A stretch of 64,000 bases of DNA from NCBI GenBank assembly GCA_037903475.1, contig JBAJFG010000019.1, forward strand, positions 8,183,001 to 8,247,000. The letters are read 5' to 3'. This document shows positions 48,405 through 61,346 of this stretch, piece by piece; within the stretch, counting starts at the first letter, position 1; every line of letters begins with the position of its first letter. The stretch is from Ancylostoma caninum (taxonomy: Eukaryota; Nematoda; Chromadorea; Rhabditida; Ancylostomatidae). Both the position numbers and the translations under genes were made by a program. The notes under the pieces are model-generated. The model ran no database searches, was not told where the DNA came from, and was given only the letters and a program-made list of their open reading frames with translations.

Positions 48405-49427
48405 GCGAGGGTTTGGAAGAAAACTGCAGTGTCGGTCAATCACTCCCGCGTCACAGTATACCACATGGTTTCTCTGCCGTGCCGCATCACTTACGCGATG
48501 CGGCAGACCATCTGGCTGTTGTGGTTATCGGGTGTTGCAGGCGTTCACGTTTTCGTAATTTTTTTTTTCACAACAAAGCGTTTTGTAAGGAATGTGTTGG
48601 GGGTGCGCCCTTGACCAACTCATATCGGTGATCTGGGATGTTTCCCGCCATTCTGGATTCTTCCTAGCCCCTATACAAAGGCCCAGTTTTCCATTATTAT
48701 TGTGTATTCCTGTCGTCTGATAAACCTGCATCCAAGCCGCCGTTCAAGGACACAACAGAATACAAAGACACAAACAAAACTGTGGAAAACACCGTGCGAC
48801 AACAGCAGCATCCTGCTGATCTGTCGAGCTGGGGAGGTTGCAAGGCTTGGCAGGCCAGACATGCGGTATTGTTTGATGCAGAAGTGCTTGACGGGGACTG
48901 TATGTACATACTTGTGAGCTGGAATTTGCTGGAAAGAAAATACAGCATTCTAAAGCAATTCTTGAAACCACTGGAATTATTGTTTTCGGAATACAAGAGC
49001 ATCGAGTCGCCTTCCTCTCACAAAGAAGTCTACCCTGTAAATTTCACTAAGCAACAGAGAATCTGAGTAAGATGGAGGAGGAGGGGTCCATCCCATGTCA
49101 GCGGCATCCGACAAATGGCTGACGTCTGCAAAGAACACCAGCCGCTTATCGAAACACCAACATGGGGGTGTTGCGACGGAATTTCTGGAATTCTCCGACG
49201 ACATTGGCGTCACGTGCTGGCGGAAGTCAGCATTCTGCTTCTTAAAGTCCAAACTCTATCGATACTCTTTAAAGTACAAGGTACAGGAATGGGGAAGAAG
49301 GCTCTGCTTAGCAAAAAAAACCTAGCTAAATTGACGATTCGACAAAACTGGAAGAAAAACTGACTCAGCCATTCAGCAGCTCTATCCATCCCGAAGACAC
49401 ATTGAATATCGGGACAGAATCCTCTAA
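48405..49427 (+). CDS. Candidate gene model, four exons, possible membrane protein
   Basis: Exons 48405-48554 (or to 48584), 48668-48913, 49134-49280 and 49380-49427 chain in phase 0 to a TAA. Acceptors include GTGTTTTCAG and TTCTTCCTAG, donors GTAATT or GTAAGG, GTGAGC and GTACAG. Exon 1 ends in a hydrophobic stretch TIWLLWLSGVAGVHVF. Exon 2 reads PLYKGPVFHYYCVFL, then KPPFKDTTEYKDTNKTVE and GGCKAWQARHAVLFDAEVL. The last exons give CWRKSAFCFLKSKLYRYSL and LYPSRRHIEYRDRIL. I do not recognise the family. The acceptor of exon 3 (TCTGCAAAG) is weak. The opposite strand also has a TTTCCAG acceptor with open frames here, so strand is not certain. No initiator Met is assigned. Confidence 0.3.
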
Positions 49428-52301
49428 TTAAATGCTCCAATTAAGTGTCCATGTGCCCAATCTTAGGTGATTAAGTCCCATGCCACCTAAGCACGTTGCT
49501 TCTTCGTTGAAACCTTATCAGTTACTACTTCAGAAGAAAGGAAACGTCGAAGATAATGGGCAGTAAAGACAGAAAGATAGCATTTTCAACACCAGAGCTT
49601 CGTAAACAAAAAAAGACAGCTAAAAAAGGACATAAACAAAGAATGGGGTGATAAAATTCCATAATATTTGCTGATTGCAGAAATAATTGCTTGGGAAGTG
49701 TTATAGCATCTTCGTGTGGGTTCCTTCCCGAAGAATGAGGGGGCACATTTCCAGAAAGGAAGGGAACATTCAAAATTTGTTGTATTTGTTGATGAGAAGG
49801 CAAAGGGAGGTGTATGGTATGCTTTTCGCGAGGAAATATGATTTTTCCGAAATAAATGTATTCGTCAAGAAAAGAAATCGTGGTTGAATTGCTGGATTAG
49901 CAACAAGTTTCCTCAACCCGTTTAACATGTATGTAAATCCCATGCAAAATTCTTAAAGCACGTAGTGACACTGGAACGGTGTTTGCATGAAATGTGCATG
50001 AAACAGGCATTAAAGTTGTATGAATCATGTATCTCTCATGCCAGTCACGGTTTTCTCACATAAGCGCAGCTTATTTGATGAGTACCACACTTTTAAAAAA
50101 TTTCCGAGGAATCAAATTCTACAAAAGAATGAGTATGTGAACCAGCAGGAACTGCAACGTTCAAAAACCTAGGGTTAAACCTATTTGTAGGTGAAGTAGT
50201 AAAAGGATAGTTAAAGGAACGCAGCTGAAACTACGCTTGCTATCGTAGTTTTTTGCCAAGTTACGTACTTCTCGGAGGCATTGGAAGGCAACAAAGCGTG
50301 AGTTTGGCAATGAATAGGCAGTGGACAAAAAGTTTCCATGCATTTCGGCTAGGAAGTGTTAGCGAAGTGAAAAAAGCGCATTCAAAAAACTTGTTGAAGA
50401 ACGTGAATAAAAAGAAAAAGGATCTATGAATGCATATACAGAATGAACTGAAGAAGGCATATACATAGTGTACGCATAGGGGGTAGTATTGAACCCATGA
50501 GTTAATCCTAAGAACATCGATGTTTCAAGATATCCAGAGTAACCAAATGAAGCATTATGTATTATGAAGAAGGATTCACTGAAAGGTAGGAGTTTAGGAG
50601 AAGTACGATTGGAATAAGAAAAACAAGGAGATAACAAAGTTAAGGAAGAAGGATAGAAAAATCATTGTTACTGTGGAAGGTCCGGAAGTGGATGGCCTAC
50701 TTCTGGACCGGAGCAATCACCTCAGTGCAAACAGATTTTTCCAAATTTCACAGGAAATCATATAGATGTCCGCGTTTACCGGTGATCCCAAAAAAAGAAA
50801 CTTGAAAATGGAAACAAGGTGAGGAAATGCGTCGATACGGAAAGGAAAGCAGCCTTTGTGAGTGAAAGGAAGTAAGTATGGGAAAGAAGAAAAGGATTTT
50901 TTGGCGTCAAGGCGCAAATTCCTTGAGAGGTCAGACGTCTGCAAGTTACGTATGTACTTTAGTAAACCCAATGGTGCTGTGAGCAAATGCAGTTATTGTT
51001 GCGCTACTGTGGACAAGGATCCCCATACTGCCTGAAACCTGTTTGCAAAGACAATATGGGTATAAGCAACAAGAAGTGGTTGACAATGGACAAAGAGAAG
51101 GGAGCAAATGAATGCTGAAGTGCATTCTAGGGCACTTGTATTTATATGTGGCCGACTGCAGAAAGAGCAGAGCTGTAGATGACTCACAAAATGTTTCAAA
51201 TTCTTTGCTGCTGCTGCTGCTGCTGAGGCTGACAAGCATCGGACGCGGTTTTGCTTTCCGTGAAGAGAGCCAGTGCGTTAGATCAAACCAGACTTTCTTA
51301 ATTAATGTATGTAAGACACTTCTTAAAGGAAAAAGTTGATTAGCGCGTACTATTTAGAGCTGGGACGACAGCTTTAGGTGTGGAGGTTTCGTAAGATTAC
51401 GAAGAGTTATAAGCTTTCCAAAAAAAAGGCAAAGTTGGACGTTCCAGAACACTTTCTTTTCAGAGTAGAAATACTAGCAAAACAAAGGGCTAAAGTTCTG
51501 GGTCAAAAAGTCTGTTGCGGCATTTTTCTTCTCCAAACAGGCAAATTTGAAGGAAAAATTTGAATGGTTCTCGCAATAATATATCTGCACTCGATATGGG
51601 CCGAGCTCTCGAAGAAAGCTGGTCGCATAAATTGGCCAATCACAGAGCTGGGCCGCACCGTCGCTTTCAGGTACAGCGCTCCCCTTTACCCGTACTGTTA
51701 TCCTGTTTTATGTCTAAAAGTCACGTTTCGTTGTTTTTGAGAATTTTCCCAATGTTGCCACGGCATTTTCCTGGAAGCCTCCTCGAAGAAGAGCTCGAAA
51801 GAAAAAAGATTTTCCTTCAGTGCGTTAGACTTCCAGAAGTTACATTAGTTCTGTGCGCTTCAAGTTCATTCTTAGGCTGTCGTCCATAAAAGAACGACTC
51901 GTGGATCGTCATGGATCAGCAGCTCTCACCCACAGTCGTCATTCCTAGTGGAGCTCATGCCCATAGATCGTTGGTTTTGAGCTTTTTTTGACTGAGACCC
52001 CTTCTCTGTTTCCAGAACCTTGACTCACTGTGGACAGCACCGTCGAGAAGGATGGTTGTGGCCCTGTTTTGTTTTCGCACTAACCATTTGCTTTACCGAC
52101 TTTATTAGCATTTCTGATGAACCGATTCTCTCAAGCTTTGGCGACGTAAAAAGGTGCACTTGATCTGTTTCTTAACATATTTTGCACGGATTTCTGATTA
52201 ATCAGTCAATAGTTCTGGAGACTTGACGATGCAAGATCTCTGCGCTCCACCCCCTCTCTTATGCTGAGCAAATACTTGAAAGGTGCGTTGCAGATAAGGG
52301 T
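49428..52301. other. Intergenic; repeats
   Basis: A (CTG)6 run at 51207-51225. TGGCCAATCACAGAGCTGGG at 51633-51652 belongs to the dispersed family also at 28471 and 30092. 52023-52060 resembles the start of the foldback at 28567. No gene supported. Confidence 0.4.
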
Positions 52302-52541
52302 AATTTATACTAGCTGCGTGCGTCAGTCGCGCATCAATCGCACGCATCCATTTACAAGGGATTTTCCATGAAGACAGGTCAACACGGCATGCAGATCCTC
52401 AATGAAAAGAACGCGCGGCCGCCGCGAGGTCGTAAACGCGTGCGTGTGAGCTGCGACTGCGATGCAACTGCTATGCGACTGGGCCCTATTCTTCATCATA
52501 TAGACGCACGCATGTCAGTCGCACACATCCAGCATAAATTG
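52302..52541. mobile_element. 240-bp MITE-like inverted repeat
   Basis: The left AATTTATACTAGCTGCGTGC and right (inverse) AATTTATGCTGGATGTGTGC ends pair at most positions over about 27 bp. CGCACGCAT and GTCAGTCGC motifs recur in the arms. No target duplication is evident. Confidence 0.5.
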
Positions 52542-55500
52542 CTCTATATCAAGTAAGAATTAGTACTACAGGTACTGCCGCAAAAATTGAATTTGAAGAG
52601 CAGTTTGTCGTAGTTGTTCTTTAACCTCTATAAAAGTAGATTGGTATGTACTCTAGGGGACACTATTTTTTACTAGTCAGTTGACCATAATTGTTTGCTT
52701 TTACTGCATCGGAATGTAGTTCACATTATCTATCATGTCACATCATTCGTAAAAAATACCCAAAACAAATTAAAGAACTCTACGCGACTAATGGCACTTA
52801 GCGGCCGTAGAGGTGAAATCTAAGAGAAGGATATTGAGAAAACAGGTCCTGATGTGATGTGAGAAAATAGTGACTAGAAAATTTTTCAAAAGAAAGGAAA
52901 TACTCGTTTTTTTCACTCGTTTGATCCACAGTTCATGTGTTTTGCACGTGCAATAAAGGGCACGGGTTACGAATCCAGTGAGGCTTCGTGATGGCTTCAT
53001 CACACAGCCATCTATTATCCACCCTCTGCTTAGTGAAATCTCACGACATTCAGCAAGATTAATCGTATTCATTAAAAACCCTCATGTCCAACAGGTGTCT
53101 GCTTATCTGGAGGGTTAGTAATATAGTAATAGCTTGTTTGGCAGAAATAGGAGGAATGCTATGTTGTCGCCATGAAAGTCATGCCCGGAATGCAGAGGGA
53201 AATCGTAGAGCTATTCATTTCAAAACACCAAACACTGCAAAGCTATACAGTCGTACATATTTTGCGAGCGACGCTCATACGTTGATGTTGAACAAAGCAA
53301 CTGCCGAAAGTGTGAGGCGGCAAATGAGTCGGAGAATTTCTCAATTCTTCGTCAACGCCCCCAATTCCACAGGAAATTAGAGTAAGCTGGAATCGTTCAG
53401 TTATTGGACCGCAAAACTACAATTGACCTAGAAGTCTACTTAGGGAAAAAGAGCAATGCAGACGAGGAGGTTTTGTTGGATAATGCAAGAGCTTTGAAAA
53501 ATAGAAAGGTCCCAAGGAACCAATGGCAAAGGAAGTCACGTGTTTTCTTTAGTTTCAAACTCTTATCCACACTGTTTCGATCCTTGATTTAGTTAAAAAA
53601 ACTGCTGGGAAAAGAACGCGAGCCAATCCCCAAGGCTAATACATATGTACATATTTATTTATTTATCTGCACATTACGGTGCGCCAAGCCAAGTGCAGAT
53701 AAAAAAGAATTAAAGAAGCAGAGAATGACTGCCTAATTCAAACAAAGAAGCTCAAACGTTGCGTTAAATGAGGTGGAAATCATATGAGAAGGACAACAAA
53801 GATTGTGAGCACCAAGAGCGGAACTATTTAACAAATGTAGGAATGAATAGAAAAACTTAAAAGGAACACGAAAAGAAAAAAATCCTCACAAACCCAACAG
53901 AGAGAAGATACTGTGCAGCAGAGATCTTCAGGCAGGTTTTATTTAATCAATGGCTCAAAAAAGGAGTGATGGAACTACGTATTTTTCCGGGCGGGTGGTA
54001 GCTTGTCATGGATAAAACCGGCACCTGGCTGTACCATTCCGATGGAAAAGGTGTGGCAAGACACATATATAATGTTTAGCGTGCTTTCGAAAGGGTTTAC
54101 AAGATTCCACACTACTCTTCAGGATCTTTGAGGACTTCCAGCCCATCATGAGTGGTATTGTGGAAAGTGTGACATTATTAGCCTACTGGAAAAGGAAAAC
54201 GTGCTCAAGCACTTCGTATTCATAAGAAATGTTGTTGAATGTGCATTGCAAAAGCGCGACATTCACGTGGACGGATGGCATTCGTAGTCATTGTCTTATT
54301 CATATTTTGCACTTAGATTCTCAGAGCGTCAAATGCGTCACGGGAAATACGCGACGTTTTCGTCGTAACCCTCATCAATAGTGTTGGGAATATAAAAGTT
54401 TCGCAAAGCACAGGAGGCTTCGTGTGCATTTGAGAAATGAATGACAGTAATGTGATACATTTAGCCATAGTAGACAAAAGAAAAGGGAACATCTCAGTTA
54501 CCATTTCAACTGTGGAGAATATTGTGTCATTCTCACTGCGCAGGAATAGAAAACTGGAGAAATTTGTCTTCTATGCTACCTACCTTGGATACTAATCACC
54601 ACGTACGTTAAAGTAAAATAAATGTCGACGTACTGCTACACCACACATTACAGATTATCCTGGTGAACCTTCACCATTTAGAAGTTTCAATAGCGAGAAC
54701 TGAGTACAGAGCTGATTCAGCTGTCAATCAGTGCTAGCAAGGGGAGGAAGGAGAAAACAAGGGAGAATCGCAGCGGAAGTGCAGAATACATCGATCAGTG
54801 TTGTTCGTCAAGAATCTTGGAACAGTTTCTGAAGGAAATGGCGAGATTCTCACATCGTAGTTCGTGAACGAGGTGGTCATGAGGTTTACCACATGCGAAG
54901 ACAATCTCTGTACTGAGAGACAGAGGGTGATGAGAGAGCTGCTCAACTACCTACATATGTACATGAGTGGCCCCCACAGCTTTCACGTTGAATATGGATG
55001 CTTACGGAAATCCTCACGATTTCATTTATGACTGACGCCACTTCTTTTTTACGTATTGTCCAAGAAATGTGGAATAAAGATGCCCCGAACAAAGCATTGG
55101 AGCGAAGCCGTTTCAATTTTTATAAATCACTGGACTTCTGATTAAGGTAAAATTTCCCTGATAAGGTGGAGATCTGTTCTGGACTTGATGTTGCATTGCA
55201 GTAGCAGAAAACCTTACGAATTGCAAGTGTACTAGCTGACGACTATTTTTGTGTGTACAGCAGCAGCTCTGCGGTCAGTGCTGTTCATGAGAAAACCCAA
55301 ATTCGAGATGCACAACTGAAAAATAATCGTAACTAGTGCTGGAAAGGCAAGGATAAACAATTTTTTTAAAAAACATGAAGTAATGCCCCGAAAAGGCGGA
55401 AAAATAGATGCTGCCAGAAGGTAGGAGTCTAGTTGTTCCCCTAATGGACAACTTCCTTCCGTACAACGACGAAGACTGAGAATCTGTGTATTGAGGGTAG

Positions 55501-56552
55501 GATAAACTCAGGAATTCATCAGATCACTGCTCGTATTCATGGAAGATCCTAAATAAGTTGCCGCCTATCCGCTGTTTTGAATCGGATGAGTTTTTTAGGC
55601 AAAAATAAGGATAACTCGTCTGAGCGACATATCTCAACAGCGATGACAAGTAATGGCAAGAAGAATTAGATATTTCCCTTTGTGTTCAGGATACTCTATC
55701 CATTCTAGATGAGCAGAAAACCTGTTACCTTTCCGGAAAAATTAGTGTAGTCCGACACAAAATTTAATTCGTAAGGTTATCAAAGAGTATTCATAAGGCA
55801 TGGGTCCCCCCATTCCGTTCGCCCAGGTTCCCGGCTGAATTCGTTCTTCACGGGTTAAGTTGGCAGTCGAAGCCCTGGTAGTAGTAGTCCATCACCTGCG
55901 TTCAGGATATGGGAACAGGATCTCGGAGTGGACTTTGTTACCTCCCGAAGAAGGAGAACGGCTTGTCGACCTACCACGGATTGGGACAAATCTTCATTGT
56001 ATAACAAGGGTAAATGCCGGTGAAGTTATTCCACCTAAGTTGCAGTGTTACGTTTTTTTTTTTGGGGCACCCTGCGGGTACGAGTGAATAAATAAATGAA
56101 TAAGTAGATAAATAGATAAATAAATAAACAAACAAATAAATAAGAGAAGATTCGAACGCTACAAGCAGGCCGAGAACCATTGGCACAGCAAGGTCTACCT
56201 AGAAATAAGAAACAATCAACTGCAACCGCTACGACTTATAAACCTTTTCATTTTCAGGGAAGTTCCGCCACACCAGTGAATACATTACTGACTAACGTAA
56301 GAAAAAATTGCTTCCTAATTGCGATTTGATAAAAAGATTCCAAAAAAGCAAACTTCTTGGTGTGTACTAAGGTAAATGTATACTTTTGAGCAAGCATGTA
56401 CATAACCAAGAGCGGAAAAATTAAGCAAATGTTAAGTCTGGAATCTTGGCTGTTGAAGGCTTCTCGAGGTTCTGCAACTTGGTCCAACAACTCCTTTATT
56501 TTTCCCTCCCCGTCTTCGAAAGTACTCTCCCATAGGAATCTTCTCCCTATAG
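52542..56552. other. Intergenic with simple repeats and chance frames
   Basis: ATTTATTTATTTATCTGCAC at 53655 with a short stem (ATCTGCAC and GTGCAGAT, 53668-53703) marks a TTTA-headed repeat. An (AAATA)n tract lies at 56082-56146. 53084-53380 (plus) is open for 98 codons, but two other frames there also look protein-like, so it is not called. Confidence 0.4.
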
Positions 56553-56832
56553 AAAGGAGAAAGAAAAGGAAAGGCCTTCCAAAATGCATGAGGATATGGC
56601 TATTGTACAAAGTTCACAGAAGAAATCAAAAGTTGGCAAATGTCCAAGTGAAGCGGTGGGAAGGTCTCCGTCCCGCTCTCGGACCGATTCGCGAGCTGCA
56701 CCCTCACAAAAGAAGGGGTTCTCTTGGGAGAGTGCGTTCAGCGACTGGCAGCGAGCAAAGGAGAAAAAAAGCGAAAAGACGCAAACCCATGTCAACTCTT
56801 CGCCGGAACGCAGCGATTTTCACTGGCGATAA
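56553..56832 (+). CDS. Candidate terminal exon, Ser/Arg/Lys-rich tail
   Basis: After a TCTTCTCCCTATAG acceptor the plus strand is open to a TAA at 56832, reading KKSKVGKCPSEAVGRSPSRS and then GFSWESAFSDWQRAKEKKSE. Low-complexity charged sequence suits a disordered C-terminus. A second plus-strand frame and one minus-strand frame are also open, and an equally good acceptor (CCTTTCTATAG) exists on the minus strand, so strand and reality are uncertain. No family recognised. Confidence 0.25.
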
Positions 56833-57026
56833 GGCAAAAGTTCAAGCTAAAGATGAAAACCTCATGAGTAGGCCGTATGCCACGTAATCTCACAGGCTGG
56901 TGGAGCGGAAAGGAAGCGTGCTGATCATTCGCTGATAGCGGACGAATTCGGGTGAATTAATCCGCTTTCCGGCACTTATTTACAGGCTCGGGATGCTTGG
57001 AAACAATTTTCTAATGTCTTCTTTCT

Positions 57027-58835
57027 AATGTGGAGCCCGGATCGCCTGTTTGCTGGCGACCAGCTTCCGATCAGGTTTGTTTTACTCAGACAAAAATGTC
57101 AGGACATGCGGAGGACGATAGCCCTCATTTCTTAAGGAAGTTCATTGTTCATGCGGTGACCGCCTGCTTCGGGACACGCGGAGGAGGTAGTCGAGGGGTG
57201 CGATCTAGGCCCGAAAAACCATCGGGACTTGCGGAGGATGTAGTCGGGAGGTGCGACATACCCCCGAACTTTGATAAAAGCCTCGGATGGGTGCGGAGGA
57301 ACATGGCAGGTAATCCGAGAACCCCCCGAGGTCAGACATCGCAGAGCAGTGAGTTCTGCCTATTTTCCTACTACTGGGGGCCTGTACTCTATCTTTCTGC
57401 TTTAATAATGTATAATACGCTTTTTATAATCATAATCACTCTAGAAATCTTCTTATAATAATGTTTATTGAGTTTGTTATTGTCATATTCACTGTAAAAA
57501 CGGCATTCATTGTTTGAATCTCTGAAGTGTCTCTTCTACAATTTGAGCGGACTTCCTACTCACAAAAGCATCCGTTTTGGTTCCTGCCACAGAATATAGC
57601 ACTTTTAACACTGTGTGTGCCCTAACAGCAACAGAGTCTTACCTCAGAAATCGTTTTTGAGATTTTTATGGTGAGAAAATCAGAGCTGGCGTGGACTGTA
57701 GTATACATGAAAGACCTCAAAAAGGGTGACCCTGTTTCTTAAGAAGACACGGCTAAATCAGCACTCCCTTATGTTGCTCGGAGAAATTACGGTTCAACAC
57801 CAGAATTGACTCAAACCTCAGATGTTGCCTATACGAAATACAGGCCTCACTGTTTCCACACCAGGCTACGGGTTATGCCTGATCAGATTACGGATATGAA
57901 CTGTAGCCTGGCCAGGAAACGAGCGTTCCTCGAGGGAATCGAAAGCTGAAGCTTTCTAATAGCTTTCTAATACTTTTCTGTAACGTCGAAAATCGCGCAC
58001 TTTTGCAATCAGAAAGATTTTCTCTATATTAACGTACAAGTCGAAAACTGCCGCAAGTACGCACCACTGAGAGAATCCTCGTAGTGAGACCGTTGTTCAT
58101 TCTTGAACACCAGAGTTATGGCCAAGGTGTTGTGTTCAGCGCACTAGAAAACCTCAGTGGGCATGATCCCCCAATCAAAAGGTAAAACTTGGTGAAATAA
58201 ATGGCTTAACCTATAATTTTTTTACGAAACCGTAGATATTTTTGTGTTAGCGTATCAAACAAAATAAACGTCGTATCGAACAACAATAGACATGTCATCA
58301 GCGATTTCTGAACAAAATTAAGCAAAAATCAATGAAATTGGTGTGAAGGGTAAAGCAGTCCATAGCTCTTGGCTGACAGGGGCCAATATCTCCACAGGCC
58401 CTTCGGAGTAATGTATTCAACGTTTGGTAGTGATTGGTGTAGACTGAGCTCCGTAACATTACCTTCTCTTGGGAATGCACTGTGATAAGAACGTTGGTGG
58501 ATGCCTCGAATAGTCCCTCGGCTGTGGGCACGGATGGAGCAGAGGTAAAGCAGCGGAATGTGAAGCAATCGAAGAGCAATGGTAAGTGATCGGTTGGTCA
58601 GTTCGAAATCCTCGAGCGGTAGTGGAGATGATAAGTTTTGTTCAAAAACCCCATTTCGGAACATGCGGAGGAGGGTACCGGGACTTGCGGAGGACTAAAT
58701 CGGGAATTGCGGTCTGTAACAGACCGGGTCTCCTGACCAAGCCCTCCGGGTGCCCTGCAGTACTCCTACGCATGTGTGCGATACTTTGTCTGAGTAAAAG
58801 GGATATGAAGGCAGGATCTACATTTCTTCGATGAG
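57027..58835. mobile_element. Element with GC-rich tandem arms and 15-bp perfect inverted motif
   Basis: TTTTACTCAGACAAA at 57080-57094 is exactly inverted at 58785-58799, with weaker similarity on to AATGTGGAGCCCGG and AATGTAGATCCTGCC at the outer edges. Inside, CGGGACTTGCGGAGGA occurs at 57223 and, on the same strand, at 58679, among diverged CGGGA..TGCGGAGG units. The core between the arms (about 57330-58640) has no recognised gene. A diverged right end recurs near 59360-59395. Confidence 0.55.
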
Positions 58836-61000
58836 CAACGCACAGTTTTGGGTAAACATCCAGGACATTTCGGAAAAATCATTCAAAAACCAAAAAAAAG
58901 AAAAAGAAACTAAAGAAACGGATTTGACCTCCGAATTGTTGAGCCTGAAGGACGTGAGGATTAGTGAGTGGTAGAAATGGACAGAATCGTTTGAATTCTC
59001 TTCTTCTTCTCTGAGGTTCTTCCTGAAGTCGTCAGCGCAGGATCCGTTCACGCTTACCTATCACTTAGATGCATGCCGTCATGCCCTTGTGCCGCTTTGA
59101 ATTTGGGAATGATAAGCCAACAGTAGTCCTATGTAGACCGCTCACAGTCACTCTAGAACCTTACCACCAACCTTAGCTATACGAAAGACTCTCTCGGATA
59201 AGTGAAAGATGTACGAGTCTGATATATGCCAACCTAAAGCGTCCTGATGCGCTCGGGTGGTGAATGTATGATAATCCGGGCAGGATCTCGGGAGAATTCA
59301 TTCACCCTAGTTCGGTTTTGTCACCTAGGTCATCTCATAATCTGTGTACTCAATAAATCGAGGGCCAAGGATTTAAAGGCAGGGGTCCACCTCATTTTCG
59401 TAGTTCAGCTAACAGCAGATCCTGCATCTCCTCGACACGCAGATTCCAGCGGTATACACGAGTTGACACGAAACGGTCTCTAAACCCGTCTTCTGGTACG
59501 GGGTCGGTAACAGTTTGCCAACCCGAGTTGACATGTGAAGCCGTTGATCTTATCGACTGGACACGCCAAGACTCGTTGACCGATGCGGCAGCCGTGGCAG
59601 GCAGCCAGCACAGCTTGGAGCGATCCGCCTCCGGGCTCCAAATTTTTATCCAGTTAGAGCCTTTCAAAAATGGGGATTTCGTCGCTTCTGTGCCTGTTGA
59701 TGTACATCCCAGGGATCAACATGATGAGAAGGTCTGGGATATGTTGGTAAATCCAACAGGCAGAACGAGGTGGCCCTCTGCCTTTAAGAAAGAGATTAAC
59801 ATCCTTCTTTTACATTTCTGCAGCATGGAAAAAATCCTTTGATTCAGGAAATAGTAACAGAAGCTTACAATGCTCTTATTCTCCAAAGAAAATGGGAATT
59901 TCGATATTGTTCAAGGTTTCCTTGTATTTGCATCCGTTTTTTTCCTCGTTACGGGCCCTCTATTCAGTGTATTCACATGAGTTAAGTAAGTAACTCTAAA
60001 AATTTGATTTATGAATTGATCGCCTGCTGCTGTAATGGTACTGTTGGTATTGCTTTGCAACTTACAAATTGATTTTTATGAACTACCAATATTTTCTACG
60101 CATCAGAATGTTAGATAACGGCAATACAAATAAAACACAATTACGGAGAAGCCAAACGTGACTAAGTGACGAGGTCGCGACCAAAAGGTGTGAAGCGTCG
60201 ACTTTGCCCCCGTCAACCGATTGCGTACGAAACGACCGCAGGACGCATTCGTTTTGCGATAACAGTTCGATACCTCATAAAAGTCTTTGTGCTGAAGCGC
60301 TTATTGCCATTATTTTTGCATGAAAATGGACGAACTTCCTTTTTCGTAAAGATATTGCTTGATAACGCAGATTGTTCTTTAACCTTGGCTTCATCAAACA
60401 ACCAAAATCCAAAAAATGGAATAGCATTGGAGAAAAAAATTCGGCAGATTCATACAGTACCGGCCGGAATTACTTATACAGCCTTTTGAATTTTCTTTCA
60501 TAACGCTTAATGGAGTAAAGCTTCAAGACAGAGAAACAAAACAGGCTTTTTTTGTGGAATGGACCTCTAGGTGCATCATAACCAAATTAATGTGTAACCA
60601 AGAAAGAGTGAGCTAATTTGGCTGAGATTTTCAAATCGCTTTGGTCCTGTGATGACCGGAAAGGTTGCGATGCATGCTTTGATCAGTGTCCTAAAGTATA
60701 CCTTTTCATCCAGATATGAGTCAAATATACTACAAAGAATGCAGTTCTTGTTGAAATACTCAAAATAAAATAACCCTTCTTTGATTTTTTTGCAGATGCT
60801 ACGAAATCCCGGAGACGTTGGCTTTTGTGAATAAAAATTTTGTCCTAACAAAATTGGTTGACAAAAAGGTATGATTTCATTCCGGCTCCCACGCGAATTT
60901 CTACAATGCTCGTAAAAACATGAACTTCGAAGCTGTAAAATATGTAACCGAAGGTATGGAAGGAACTCTAACAGACTCTATATATTTTACCGGTACTGTA
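58836..61000. other. Intergenic; GC-rich repeat-like block 59390-59770
   Basis: 59390-59770 is GC-richer, open on both strands and begins with sequence like the right end of the preceding element, so it is probably repeat-derived. No gene supported. Confidence 0.35.
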
Positions 61001-61025
61001 CAGGGTGCTGCGAAAGTCTTTGGAC
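61001..61025 (+). repeat. Solo mariner/Tc1-type terminal repeat
   Basis: CAGGGTGCTGCGAAAGTCTT after a TA has the form of a mariner-family terminus (CAGGGTG..AAAGT). No inverted partner was found in the window. Confidence 0.45.
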
Positions 61026-61346
61026 AAAAACAATCGTTTGCTAAAGCAAGAATGGGTTCTAGAAAATAAATTCTACTTTCAATTGCAACGATTCTTCCAC
61101 TGCTAACTGCGCAGAGCTGGAGAGAAATAGGTGAGCCAAAGGCGCTCGCACGCAAACAGCTGGAGTTCGACATTATCTCGGGCTATCTCTGGACATCGCG
61201 ACAGAGTCCGAATTGTGCTTCTGCCACACCAGATTGTTACGGTGGAACTTTATTGACCTTATGTTTCAACGTAACCGTCGTCGTCAGAGGTCTGAAAGTG
61301 GCCTCAGTTGCCTCAGAGTCTGAATTTCTTCGGAGCCATTAAAAGA

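Noticed and set aside
53084..53380. 98-codon plus-strand ORF
   Set aside because: Two other frames over the same bases also look protein-like and connect to downstream splice sites, so none is preferred.
56396..56887. 163-codon plus-strand frame with basic C-terminus
   Set aside because: Overlaps another plus frame with a better splice context; no homology, and the region is open on both strands.
59392..59842. Overlapping 91- and 104-codon frames on opposite strands
   Set aside because: The GC-rich block starts with sequence similar to the right end of the 57-58.8 kb element and is likely repeat-derived.
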